A DNA stretch of 64,000 bases from DASRDS01 sp035570055 (GTDB lineage: Bacteria; Gemmatimonadota; Gemmatimonadetes; Gemmatimonadales; Gemmatimonadaceae): positions 27,936 to 91,935 of the forward strand of contig DATMLM010000026.1 in the NCBI GenBank assembly GCA_035570055.1, given 5' to 3'. Position numbers and translations under genes: made by a program. Below the pieces are notes generated by a model, which was given only the letters and a program-made list of their open reading frames with translations, did no database searches and was not told the origin of the DNA. Below, in pieces: positions 18,227 through 26,762 of the stretch. Each line of letters starts with the position of its first letter. Position 1 is the first letter of the stretch.

Positions 18227-18798
18227 AAATAGCCGCGATATTGTCGCTAATATGTCTTGCTAGTGTCGCAGGCGCTCAGACTGTCCATGCGCCTGACAGC
18301 GCGGAGCGGATGCGACCCTGGACCCCTGGCGACAGCATCGCGCGCGTGGCCCGGGCCAAGGTGTTCTTCGAGAAAGGCAATGCGTGGATGGCGAAAGGCC
18401 AGCGGGATAGCGCCCGGTTGGCGTACGAGGGCGCCGTGAACCTGGACCACCACAACGTCGACGCGATCGTCGCCCTGGCGCACCTGCTGGTGGAGGACGG
18501 CTACGCGGGCAACGCACGGGTGCTCCTCAACCTGGCCTTGCACAGCAACCCCGGCGACCCGCGACTCCTGCAGTTCAAGGCGATTCGCGATACAGCGAGT
18601 GTGCGGTATGACTCGTTAATGAATCAGCCGGACGTGGCTGAGGAGACGTATCGCGCGGCGGCGTCCCAGGCACTCGCGACCGGCCTCTATCCGCGAGCCA
18701 GCGATATCGTCGTGCGCGGGCTCGCCCAGTACCCTCACTCGGCAACACTGCGCGCACTGGCCGACAGCGCGCGCAAAATGGGAGATCGTCAGCAATGA
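18223..18798 (+). CDS. secreted tetratricopeptide-like protein
   Basis: A 191-residue protein with a signal peptide (MKIAAILSLICLASVAGAQ). Helical repeats around AKVFFEKGNAWMAKGQRDSARLAYEGAV and ARVLLNLALHSNPGDPRLLQF read as two to three TPR units. The start ATG 18223 shares ATGA with the ABC-F stop, and its own stop shares ATGA with the M13 peptidase start. It is likely a periplasmic scaffold protein; its partner is unknown, but the downstream peptidase is the natural candidate. Confidence 0.82.
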   Translation: MKIAAILSLICLASVAGAQTVHAPDSAERMRPWTPGDSIARVARAKVFFEKGNAWMAKGQRDSARLAYEGAVNLDHHNVDAIVALAHLLVEDGYAGNARVLLNLALHSNPGDPRLLQFKAIRDTASVRYDSLMNQPDVAEETYRAAASQALATGLYPRASDIVVRGLAQYPHSATLRALADSARKMGDRQQ

Positions 18799-20786
18799 GT
18801 CGTCGTCTCTGGATCCTGATCGTGCTCCTGTTCGTGCCAGGCCTGGTGCGGGCCCAGCACGGGATCGACCGCGCGAACCTCGACACCACGTGCGCGCCGT
18901 GCACGGACTTCTATCAGTTCGCGACTGGCGGCTGGCGGGCTCAGAACCCGATTCCCAAAGAGTATCCCTCGTGGGGCGCGTTCAGCGCGCTGCAGGAGCA
19001 CAACCGCGACGTCCTGCACGAGATACTCGATAGCGCCGCCAAAGACGGCTCGTCCAAGATCGGCACCTACTACGCGACCTGCATGGACTCGGCCGCGGCG
19101 GACGCCGCCGCGCTCAAGCCCGTCGCCGGCGATATAAAGCGGATCGATGAGATCACGACACCGTCGAGCGTCCGAGCCGAGATCGCACGACTGCAGGAGG
19201 AAGGCGTCGACGTGGCGTTCGGGTTCAACGTCAACCAGGATCGAAAACAGAGCACGCGGGAAGTGCTCTACGTGCAGCAAGGCGGCCTGGGCCTCCCCGA
19301 CCGCGACTACTACACGAAGACCGACACGACATCGGCTCGCATCCGTTCGGAGTACGCCGCCCACGTCGGACGCCTGCTCGCGCTCTCCGGCACGGTGCCC
19401 GCGCTCGCTCGTGCCGAAGCGGATAGTGTCGTGCAATTAGAAACCGCGCTCGCGTATGCATCCATGACGCGCGTCGAGCGGCGCGATCCGTACAACACGT
19501 ACCACAAGGTGACGATCGCCGGCGCCGATTCGATCGCGCCGCATCTCGAGTGGCGCGCGTGGCTCACGGATCTGCAGGCGCCAGCGGTGCCCGACATCAT
19601 TATCATGCAGCCGCGGTTCCTCTCGGCGCTCGACAGCCTGCTCACGCACGAGCCGATCTCCGTCTGGCGTGCCTATCTCCGCTGGCACTTCCTCGACACG
19701 ACCGCGCCCTGGCTCGACTCGGCGTTCGTGAACGAAGACTTCCGCATGCGGCAGACGCTCACCGGCGTGCCGGCGATGCAGCCGCGCTGGCGCCGCTGCG
19801 TGTTGGCGACCGACCGCGGACTCGGCGAGGCGCTCGGCCAAGCCTACGTGGCTCGCGCATTTTCGCCCGAAGCCAAGCAACGCGCGCTGGATCTCGTGCA
19901 CAACATGGAAGAGACGCTCAAGAACGATCTGTCCACGCTGGCGTGGATGAGCCCGGCCACGCGACAGGCGGCGATCACGAAGCTCGCGGCGTTCGCCAAC
20001 AAAATCGGGTATCCCGACAAGTGGCGGGACTATTCATCCCTCACGGTCGAGCGCCGGCCGTTCGTGCTGAATTTCTTGGAGGCAACGTCGTTCGACGTGA
20101 AGCGGCGCATCAAGAAACTCGGCCACCCGGTCGATCGCACCGAGTTCACGATGAGTCCGCCGACCGTGAACGCGTACTACAACGGATCCATGAATGAGAT
20201 CGTGTTCCCCGCCGGCATTCTGCAGCCGCCGTTCTTTGATCCGCAGGCCGACGATGCCTCGAACTACGGCGGTATCGGGTATGTCACCGGCCATGAGATG
20301 ACGCATGGGTTCGATGATCAAGGCCGGAAGTATGACGCCGAGGGGAACCTGCGGGACTGGTGGACGGCCGACGACGCGAAGGAGTACAACCAGCGCTCGT
20401 CGCTCGTCGCGGACCAGTACTCCCAGTATATCGCCGTCGACAGCGTCCGCCTGAATGGCCGCCTCACGCTCGGCGAGAATACCGCGGATATCGGTGGCCT
20501 CAAACTCGCGTATATCGCGATGGAGCATGCGTACGCCAACAAGACGCGCGACACCATCGCGGGATTTACACCTGAGCAGCGGTTCTTCATCTCTGTGGCG
20601 CAGATCTGGCGCGAGAACACGCGTCCGGCGTACGCTCGCCAACTGGCGATCACTGATCCGCACTCACCAGGCCGGTGGCGGATCGATGGGCCGCTATCGG
20701 ACATGCCCGAGTTTGCGCAGGCATTTGGGTGTCACGCCGGGGACCCAATGGTTCGTCCCGAGAACGTGCGACCCCAAATCTGGTAG
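18795..20786 (+). CDS. M13 family metallopeptidase (neprilysin/PepO-like)
   Basis: A 663-residue zinc endopeptidase with signal peptide MSRRLWILIVLLFVPGLVRA. The zinc motif HEMTH lies in YVTGHEMTHGFDDQGRKYD, and the third ligand is the Glu of ENTADIGGLKLA. NAYYNGSMNEIVFPAGILQ is the substrate-cleft block. The C-terminal CHAGDPM and final Trp are the family ending. Length is normal for the family. It acts in the periplasm or outside the cell on short peptides. It is coupled to the TPR gene by an ATGA overlap. Confidence 0.95.
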   Translation: MSRRLWILIVLLFVPGLVRAQHGIDRANLDTTCAPCTDFYQFATGGWRAQNPIPKEYPSWGAFSALQEHNRDVLHEILDSAAKDGSSKIGTYYATCMDSAAADAAALKPVAGDIKRIDEITTPSSVRAEIARLQEEGVDVAFGFNVNQDRKQSTREVLYVQQGGLGLPDRDYYTKTDTTSARIRSEYAAHVGRLLALSGTVPALARAEADSVVQLETALAYASMTRVERRDPYNTYHKVTIAGADSIAPHLEWRAWLTDLQAPAVPDIIIMQPRFLSALDSLLTHEPISVWRAYLRWHFLDTTAPWLDSAFVNEDFRMRQTLTGVPAMQPRWRRCVLATDRGLGEALGQAYVARAFSPEAKQRALDLVHNMEETLKNDLSTLAWMSPATRQAAITKLAAFANKIGYPDKWRDYSSLTVERRPFVLNFLEATSFDVKRRIKKLGHPVDRTEFTMSPPTVNAYYNGSMNEIVFPAGILQPPFFDPQADDASNYGGIGYVTGHEMTHGFDDQGRKYDAEGNLRDWWTADDAKEYNQRSSLVADQYSQYIAVDSVRLNGRLTLGENTADIGGLKLAYIAMEHAYANKTRDTIAGFTPEQRFFISVAQIWRENTRPAYARQLAITDPHSPGRWRIDGPLSDMPEFAQAFGCHAGDPMVRPENVRPQIW

Positions 20787-20788
20787 CG

Positions 20789-20794
20789 TATATT
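20789..20794 (+). promoter_or_regulatory. -10-like TATATT box 9 nt before the lipoprotein start
   Basis: TATATT matches the sigma-70 -10 consensus at five of six positions and lies in the 17-base gap after the M13 gene. The spacing predicts a 5' leader of only a few bases. Confidence 0.4.
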
Positions 20795-20803
20795 TGTAAC
20801 GGA

Positions 20804-21466
20804 ATGCGCAGCGCCCTTCTTGTCTCTCTAGCGGCGTTCATCGTCGCGTGCGGTGGGGATCGTGAGGCGACTCAGCCCGCGAAACCCACCGCGGCGGCTC
20901 CGGCGCAGCCATCGGCGGCCGTAGCGGTCGTCAAACGCGTGCGCCACAAGGTCGCGGTCGCGGCCGAGGAAGCCGCGGGCATGATCGAGGACAAGCTGGA
21001 TGTCACGCGTCGCGAGGTAAAGCAAAACTTCGCGACCGAGCTCTCGACGCTCCTGAGTAGCGCTGACAACCGGTCCGACTACTGGAGCGTCGTGATGGAC
21101 TCCGAGCCCAGTGTGTCTGACCGCTCGGCGTTCTACGACGCGCGACTTCGCCTCACGAGCACCGGCGACTGCCGGTTCTCACCGGGAGACTCCGTCGCGA
21201 CGTACGTGTGCAACGTGCACGATCCCGCGCCCTTCTCGGACCTCTCCGGCAAACTCGCCGCCTACGCGGACGCGTCGCGCAACGTGATCCCCGCGTCCTG
21301 GATCCAGGCCGGCGAGGACGGCTCGTTCCACGCCGTGAACCCATTTTGTAGCGCTGAGCAGATCCGGTTTGCGTTTGCGCCCGGCGACACCCTGCGCCTC
21401 TCGGTGACGTTGCCGTACGATCAGCCCTGCGCGCCGCCTTACAACGCCAAGACGAGCAAGTCGTAG
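20804..21466 (+). CDS. predicted lipoprotein of unknown function
   Basis: A 220-residue protein beginning at ATG 20804 with signal and lipobox (LAAFIVAC then GG), so Cys16 is the expected lipidation site. A Pro/Ala-rich linker (about 22-45) is followed by a charged helix (about 50-85, EEAAGMIEDKLDVTRREVKQ) and a Cys-containing globular region (CRF, VCNV, FCSAE, QPCAPP) that may form disulfides. I recognise no family. It overlaps the end of the convergent CPBP protease gene by 28 bases. Confidence 0.75.
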   Translation: MRSALLVSLAAFIVACGGDREATQPAKPTAAAPAQPSAAVAVVKRVRHKVAVAAEEAAGMIEDKLDVTRREVKQNFATELSTLLSSADNRSDYWSVVMDSEPSVSDRSAFYDARLRLTSTGDCRFSPGDSVATYVCNVHDPAPFSDLSGKLAAYADASRNVIPASWIQAGEDGSFHAVNPFCSAEQIRFAFAPGDTLRLSVTLPYDQPCAPPYNAKTSKS

Positions 21467-22176
21467 AGCGTGTGCGTCCACGCGGTGATGCCGAATCCGC
21501 GCGTCAAATACAACGCACTGAACACCATTCCGCTGATCAACCGGTACACGAACGATTGGACCGCCCACGGATCGCCGTACGGCCCGATGTAGTGGGACGC
21601 CGAGAAGACCGTGGCCGAGACGACGACGGCAAACCCGCCGGCGAACCATGGGCCCCAGCCGAGGAGACGGCGCGCGGCAGCGTCGAGCGCACCGGCGATG
21701 ATCACGCGGAAAAGCAGCTCCTCGTAGATACCCGCGCCCAGGGAAAGCATCACGCGCGTCGCGAGCGCCGAGTGCTCGATGGCGCCGCCCGGCACCACTA
21801 AGTATCCACTCAAGTGCAGCAGGTTCACGGTGATCGTTCCGACGACCGCTCCGAATATCCCGGCGAGCAGCAGCGACTCGACCAGCATGAGCAGAAACGT
21901 GGACCAACGGAGCGGCCCACGGTGTAGCCGCATGTCGCGAGCGACGAGGAAGCCGCCGATGCCGAGCATCAGCACGCCGAACACGATCGGCTCGTAGCGG
22001 CCCGCGATGGCGTATACTGCCTGCTGCAACACGACGTCGGCGCCGTTGCGGATGCCGCCGGCCGGACCATGCGACAGGAGGACCACGAACTCTTCGTAGA
22101 GAACGAGTAACGGCAGCGCGAACAGGAGACTGTATCGCGTCGAGCGACTCAACTCCCAGTATTTGTCTTTTTTCAT
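21439..22176 (-). CDS. CPBP-family intramembrane glutamic protease (CAAX protease-like)
   Basis: A 245-residue protein with about seven membrane segments. The three family motifs are present: EELLFR in GAGIYEELLFRVIIAGAL, the His of SASHYIGP, and AWTHTLYDLL near the C-terminus. Relatives cleave within the membrane and include Rce1-like and bacteriocin-immunity proteins. ATG 22176 has an AGGA ribosome site eight bases upstream and a TATAAA box further up; ATG 22185 is three codons longer. The start codon overlaps the start codon of the divergent gene (CATG). Confidence 0.88.
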   Translation of the reverse strand: MKKDKYWELSRSTRYSLLFALPLLVLYEEFVVLLSHGPAGGIRNGADVVLQQAVYAIAGRYEPIVFGVLMLGIGGFLVARDMRLHRGPLRWSTFLLMLVESLLLAGIFGAVVGTITVNLLHLSGYLVVPGGAIEHSALATRVMLSLGAGIYEELLFRVIIAGALDAAARRLLGWGPWFAGGFAVVVSATVFSASHYIGPYGDPWAVQSFVYRLISGMVFSALYLTRGFGITAWTHTLYDLLVLAL

Positions 22177-22177
22177 G
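22174..22177. promoter_or_regulatory. overlapping divergent start codons (CATG)
   Basis: CAT read on the minus strand is the ATG of the CPBP protease and ATG read on the plus strand starts the beta-barrel gene. Each promoter must therefore lie inside the coding region of the other gene. The pairing depends on the start choices given for both genes. Confidence 0.45.
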
Positions 22178-24433
22178 CTAGCCATCCTCGCGCTCTTTAT
22201 ACCGCTCCGCGGCACGTCGATGCTCCGCTGCGCTCCGCTCGACTGGTCGGTTCGCCTCCGGGGGGCAAACTGCAATTACGCCCCCCGGACCCCCCCACCG
22301 TCCGACTCGGTGCTCAAGGCCCTGGTCGACTCGGCCGCCGCGCACAACCGCGTCGTTCCGGAAAGCTTGTCGTCGTACCGCGCCCATATCGAGAGCGAGA
22401 TCACGGTCGTGATCAGACGCTCCGGTGGCACCGAGAGCGCCGTGCAGGTCGAACAGGTCGCGAGCGAGTCGCGCTGGCTCCGGAACGGTTCCTACGACCA
22501 GCACGTGGTCGGATACCGCGCGCAGATGTCGACGCTGACGATTTCGATGCTGGGTTTTATGCACCGAGCATGGACGGTTCCGGTGCTGTATGGCAACCGG
22601 ATCAACGTCATGTTCGGCGCCGACACGGGCCGCGCCACGCGTCCGCAAGGAGGCCGAGGAGGCAACCGCGCGTTCATCGTCGCCCATCCCTTCGCACCCG
22701 ACCGCGACAGCGCCTACGCGTTCACGGGTGGCGATACGGTCGTCATTCTGCGCCTGCCCGGCGGGCGACAGGTGCCGCTCATCCGGGTCCATGTCGAGCC
22801 GCGACTGAGAGGGAGCCGAAAGCAGCCCATCGGCCTCTTTCAGGGCGATGTCTTTCTCGATGGGACGCGGTACCAGATCGTGCGCATGCGCGGATCGTTC
22901 AACCTGCTGGGCCGGAGCCCGATGGCTTACCCGATGCTCCGGTCGTTTTTCGCGGTCGACCTCGAGAATGGCGAGGTCGATGGCGCCTACTGGCTTCCGA
23001 CCACGCAGCGCATCGAGGGTCAGGTCGCCTCTCCGTTCACTGGGGACGCCCGCTCCGCGCTGCGGGTCGTGTCCCAGTGGTCGCGCTATGCGGTGAACGA
23101 CACGGTCGTCCAGGCCGATACGCTGCGACGGGTGCCGCACACGTTGACGTTCGCGCCGTCCGACAGCCTGTCGCGGTATGGCGACTGGGGCGCGCCCCTT
23201 GGCACGGTGACCGCGGGCATGCGGACCGATGATTTCACCGATGTTGCGCCGCCATCGTGGCGTCCGACCGGCAAGCCGACGGTCGATCTCTCGTACGACA
23301 AGTTCGCCGACTTCTTTCATTTCGATCGAGTCGAAGGCGCGTACACGGGGCTCGCGGGTCAGCTGCGGTTTCGTGATGCGGCTCCGGGACTCGTGGCACG
23401 GGCGAACGTCGGGTATGCCTGGACCGAGGCCACCGTCCGTGGCGCGGCCGGACTCACGTGGACGCGCGGCCCGTGGCAACTGGGGCTGCGAGCGGCGCGG
23501 CAGCTCGACAACACCAACGTGTTCACCACCGCGTTTACCTCGGCACCGACGATCGAGCCGCTGTTCACGCAGGACGAGTTCGACTACGTGGATCGACGAT
23601 CGCTGACGTTCTCGGCGACTCGAACGCTCGGTCCGGAGCGTGAGGCCGTCGTCCGGGTCGAGGCGGGCCCGGGCGATGACCGGTACGATGTCGCCCGGCT
23701 CAGGCGGCCGCCGATCTTTCCCAACTTCTTCATGCCCGATTCGCTGTTTCGGCCGAATCGGGGCGTGGAGAACGGGACCTATGAGCGAGTGGGGGTGACC
23801 ATCGACTTCCATCCGGACGTCGACCTCGTGTTCGTGCGTCCCGGGGTGGGGGCGCAGATTCACTACGAATGGGCGACTGGCGACATCGCTTGGCAGCGCG
23901 TCGAGGCGCGGCTCGTTGGTCGACAGTTCGCAGGGCCGTTCATCCTGTCGGCGCGCGCCGACGGGGGGCTCGTTACTGGACGTACGATACCGCCGCAGCA
24001 GCTGTTTCAAATTGGCACGTTGGAAGGGCTTACGGCGTATGACTACAAGCAGTTCGGGGGTGACCAGGCGACTGTGTTACAGACCGAAGTCGGGTATCAG
24101 CTGCCATGGCTTCGGGCGCCGCTACGGCTCAATCGCGTTCTGCTGCCCGCGGTCGCTCCAGAACTGGCGATCGGCGTTCGGTCTGGGTGGGCTGAGGCTA
24201 GCACGTCCGCCGCGCGTGCTGCGCTGCTTGGCTTGGGTCCCCGCGTGAACCCCTCGACTGACGCACCACTGCCATTTCCCGCCTCGGCACCGAGTGATGG
24301 GTTTCGGACATCGCTCGATTTTTTGGTGCGCGCCTTCGGCGGCGCACTCGGCATCGGCGCTGCGCGCGCGCTGGACGGACGCGGTCCTAACCCGGGGTGG
24401 AGCGCCCTGATTGTGTTTGGCAGCTCGATTTAG
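22175..24433 (+). CDS. probable outer-membrane beta-barrel protein
   Basis: A 752-residue protein with an N-terminal hydrophobic stretch MLAILALFIPLRG, probably a signal peptide. The first 330 residues are a soluble beta-rich domain with no family I can name. From about residue 380 the text alternates as in transmembrane strands (LVARANVGYAWTEATVRGAA, QLGLRAARQLDN), rich in Tyr, Phe, Arg and Gly turns, and the final strand ends WSALIVFGSSI. This suggests an N-terminal periplasmic domain plus a C-terminal barrel, as in surface-antigen or DUF5686-like proteins. TTG 22163 is an upstream alternative start. Confidence 0.7.
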   Translation: MLAILALFIPLRGTSMLRCAPLDWSVRLRGANCNYAPRTPPPSDSVLKALVDSAAAHNRVVPESLSSYRAHIESEITVVIRRSGGTESAVQVEQVASESRWLRNGSYDQHVVGYRAQMSTLTISMLGFMHRAWTVPVLYGNRINVMFGADTGRATRPQGGRGGNRAFIVAHPFAPDRDSAYAFTGGDTVVILRLPGGRQVPLIRVHVEPRLRGSRKQPIGLFQGDVFLDGTRYQIVRMRGSFNLLGRSPMAYPMLRSFFAVDLENGEVDGAYWLPTTQRIEGQVASPFTGDARSALRVVSQWSRYAVNDTVVQADTLRRVPHTLTFAPSDSLSRYGDWGAPLGTVTAGMRTDDFTDVAPPSWRPTGKPTVDLSYDKFADFFHFDRVEGAYTGLAGQLRFRDAAPGLVARANVGYAWTEATVRGAAGLTWTRGPWQLGLRAARQLDNTNVFTTAFTSAPTIEPLFTQDEFDYVDRRSLTFSATRTLGPEREAVVRVEAGPGDDRYDVARLRRPPIFPNFFMPDSLFRPNRGVENGTYERVGVTIDFHPDVDLVFVRPGVGAQIHYEWATGDIAWQRVEARLVGRQFAGPFILSARADGGLVTGRTIPPQQLFQIGTLEGLTAYDYKQFGGDQATVLQTEVGYQLPWLRAPLRLNRVLLPAVAPELAIGVRSGWAEASTSAARAALLGLGPRVNPSTDAPLPFPASAPSDGFRTSLDFLVRAFGGALGIGAARALDGRGPNPGWSALIVFGSSI

Positions 24434-24442
24434 CTCGCCTAT

Positions 24443-25384
24443 CTAGAACTCGCCGATAAAACCGATTTCGGGTTGCAGACGATAACCTGACTGTTTCTCG
24501 ACCGCGTCTTGGGCGGTGGCGATGAGAGACCGGACATCGCGGGCGGTGGCGTGGCCGAGGTTCACCATGATATTCGCGTGGATGTGCGAGATCTGGGCGT
24601 CACCGATGCGGAACCCCTTGAGTCCTGCTTGTTCGATCAAGCGCCCGGCCCCGACGCCCTCGATTTTTTGGAAAATCGACCCCGCGCTCGGATGATACTC
24701 GAGCCAAGGGTGCTTGCCGCCGCGCCAGCTCAAGTTCTCCTGCATGATCTTGTGCATGGCCGCAATGTCGCCGCGGGCCAGTTGGAACGTGACGGAGAGG
24801 ACCGTGTGGCGGTGGTGGTGCAGGAGACTCGTGTCGTAGCCGAACTGCATCATGGATCTATCGGCTATGCAGCGGGACCCGTCAGTCGTCAGGAGCTCGG
24901 CCGAGGCGAAGACCTCTTCGATGAACATGGTACGCTCGCGCGCGGGCGCGGGCGACAGGAAGTGCAGATTCTGCCAGATCGCGCCGCCAACGGTCGTCGG
25001 GATGCCGACGTAGTGCTCGAGACCCGACCAGCCGAGGGCGACGGCCTGAGGGATCAGGCGGGCGAGGACAGCGCCACTTTCGGTCCACAGGAGGCCATCC
25101 TCGCTGAACCGGTGCCGGTCGGCGACGTTGTGAATAACCAGCCCGCGGACGCCCCTGTCGCCGACGAGAATATTGGCGCCGAGCCCCAGGATGAAGTACG
25201 GAACGCCCGTTGCTCGGGCCGAGAGCACCGCATTTGCGAGATCGTCAGCCGCGGTTGCATCGTAGAAGAGGTCGGCGGGACCTCCGATACGGAACGTGGT
25301 GTAGGGGGCTAGCGCGACATCCCGCCGGAGCCTCGTGGCGTCCAACCGGGACGCTAATTCGTCCATTGCTTCCTGATTGATCAT
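24443..25384 (-). CDS. murB: UDP-N-acetylenolpyruvoylglucosamine reductase
   Basis: A 313-residue FAD enzyme that reduces UDP-GlcNAc-enolpyruvate to UDP-MurNAc in cytoplasmic peptidoglycan precursor synthesis. FAD-binding blocks are YTTFRIGGPADLFY and LGLGANILVGD. GLEHYVGIPTTVGGAIWQN is the substrate loop. AGSIFQKIEGVGAGRLIEQA holds the catalytic Ser, and LQPEIGFIG the final Glu. ATG 25384 has TATTCT seven bases upstream and overlaps the divergent M16 start (CATG). An internal ATG at codon 7 is possible. It stands alone rather than in a mur cluster. Confidence 0.94.
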   Translation of the reverse strand: MINQEAMDELASRLDATRLRRDVALAPYTTFRIGGPADLFYDATAADDLANAVLSARATGVPYFILGLGANILVGDRGVRGLVIHNVADRHRFSEDGLLWTESGAVLARLIPQAVALGWSGLEHYVGIPTTVGGAIWQNLHFLSPAPARERTMFIEEVFASAELLTTDGSRCIADRSMMQFGYDTSLLHHHRHTVLSVTFQLARGDIAAMHKIMQENLSWRGGKHPWLEYHPSAGSIFQKIEGVGAGRLIEQAGLKGFRIGDAQISHIHANIMVNLGHATARDVRSLIATAQDAVEKQSGYRLQPEIGFIGEF

Positions 25385-25397
25385 GCGAAGAAGAATA
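25382..25397 (-). promoter_or_regulatory. overlapping CATG start codons with TATTCT box for murB
   Basis: CATG at 25382-25385 supplies the start codon of murB (minus) and of the M16 protease (plus). TATTCT (25397-25392 on the minus strand) lies exactly seven bases from the murB ATG, the geometry of leaderless promoters known from Deinococcus and Actinobacteria. Confidence 0.5.
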
Positions 25398-26762
25398 TTG
25401 TTGCTGGCGCTACTTGCCGCGCCACTCGGCGCGCAGCGTGCGGAGCTCGAAAAAACGATTCAACGGCGCGTGCTGGACAACGGTCTCGAAGTGATCGTGG
25501 TCGAGAACCATGGCGTCCCGCTAGCGACGGTCGAAATCGATGTGCGCAACGGATCGTTCACCCAGACGCCGCCGTACGCGGGGCTCGCGCACATGTACGA
25601 GCACATGTTCTTCAAGGCAAATGCGACGTATCCGGATCCCGGTGCGTTCGTGGACCGCGCGGCCGAGTTGGGTGCGGTGTTCAACGGGACGACGACCGAG
25701 GAGCGGGTCAACTATTATCTCACGCTTCCTTCGGATAGCCTCGCGGCGGGCATGCGGCTCATGGCGTCCGCGGTCGAAGCGCCGTTGTTCCGCTCCGAAG
25801 AGCTCGCGCGCGAGAAGGAAGTCGTGCTCGGCGAGTACGATCGGCAGGAGGCCAGTCCGTTCTTTGGCCTCGATCAAGCCATGGCGAAGAAGCTCTATCC
25901 CGACAACTTCAGCCGAAAGAACGTGATCGGTGATCGCGATGTGGTCCGCAACGTGACGCCGGACCAGATGCGCGAGATACAGCGCCGTTACTACATCCCC
26001 AACAACTCTGCGCTCCTGATCACGGGCGACGTCACGCCGTCACACGCCATGGCGCTGGCGGACAGCGTGTTCCACGGGTGGCAGCGTGGGGCGGATCCGT
26101 TCCTCGCCGATCCGATTCCGCCTATTCCTCCGCTCGATGGCAATCAGGCGGTGATCTCGGAGGCGCCGGTCTCGGCGGTGACCGTTTTGCTGCAATGGCA
26201 GGGGCCGAGTGTGGGCGCCGACCCGAATGCCACGTACGCGGCGGATGTCTTCTCCGATGTCATGAATCAGCCAGGGTCACGGCTACAAAAGCGGCTCATC
26301 GAGAGCGGCTTGTGGGAAGCGATCTCGGTCGATCGCGGGATTCTCGTCAATTATTACACGCTGAATCACGTTGGGCCGATTACCATCAGTGGTCAGACCA
26401 CGGCCGCGAAACTGCGTCCCGCGTTGGTGGCACTCGAGGACGAGATTTCGCATTTCGCCGATCCTGGCTACGTGACGAGCGAGGAGCTCACGGAGATCAA
26501 GGCGCAGCGCACTGTGTCATCGGCGTTCGGCCGCGAGCGGACATCGGGGTATACGCACGTCATCGGGTTTTGGTGGTCTGTCGCGAGTCTCGATTATTAC
26601 ATGGGATATGTGGACAACATGGCGGCGCGTACCACGGGCGATTTGGCCGAGTACACGCGCAAGTATATCGTCGCGAAACCCCACGTCATCGGCGTGCTGA
26701 TCTCTCCGCAAGATCGCCAGTCTGTTCATCTCACCGACGCCGATCTCCGGCCGAGCCAATGA
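25383..26762 (+). CDS. M16 family zinc metallopeptidase, catalytic subunit
   Basis: A 459-residue insulinase-like protease with a short signal peptide (MRRRILLLALLAAPLGAQ). The inverted zinc motif HxxEH is present as HMYEH in YAGLAHMYEHMFFKA, and the distal Glu lies near ELAREKEVVLGEYDR. Two M16 halves (about 30-220 and 225-420) can be followed. Bacterial periplasmic M16 proteins often work as a pair of active and inactive subunits. The next gene supplies the inactive partner, joined by an ATGA overlap. Probable role: degradation of small periplasmic or imported peptides. Confidence 0.93.
   Translation: MRRRILLLALLAAPLGAQRAELEKTIQRRVLDNGLEVIVVENHGVPLATVEIDVRNGSFTQTPPYAGLAHMYEHMFFKANATYPDPGAFVDRAAELGAVFNGTTTEERVNYYLTLPSDSLAAGMRLMASAVEAPLFRSEELAREKEVVLGEYDRQEASPFFGLDQAMAKKLYPDNFSRKNVIGDRDVVRNVTPDQMREIQRRYYIPNNSALLITGDVTPSHAMALADSVFHGWQRGADPFLADPIPPIPPLDGNQAVISEAPVSAVTVLLQWQGPSVGADPNATYAADVFSDVMNQPGSRLQKRLIESGLWEAISVDRGILVNYYTLNHVGPITISGQTTAAKLRPALVALEDEISHFADPGYVTSEELTEIKAQRTVSSAFGRERTSGYTHVIGFWWSVASLDYYMGYVDNMAARTTGDLAEYTRKYIVAKPHVIGVLISPQDRQSVHLTDADLRPSQ

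Noticed and set aside
22178..24010. 610-codon minus-strand open frame opposite the beta-barrel gene
   Set aside because: Arg/Pro/His-rich composition typical of antisense frames in GC-rich DNA; no signal, domain or start context.
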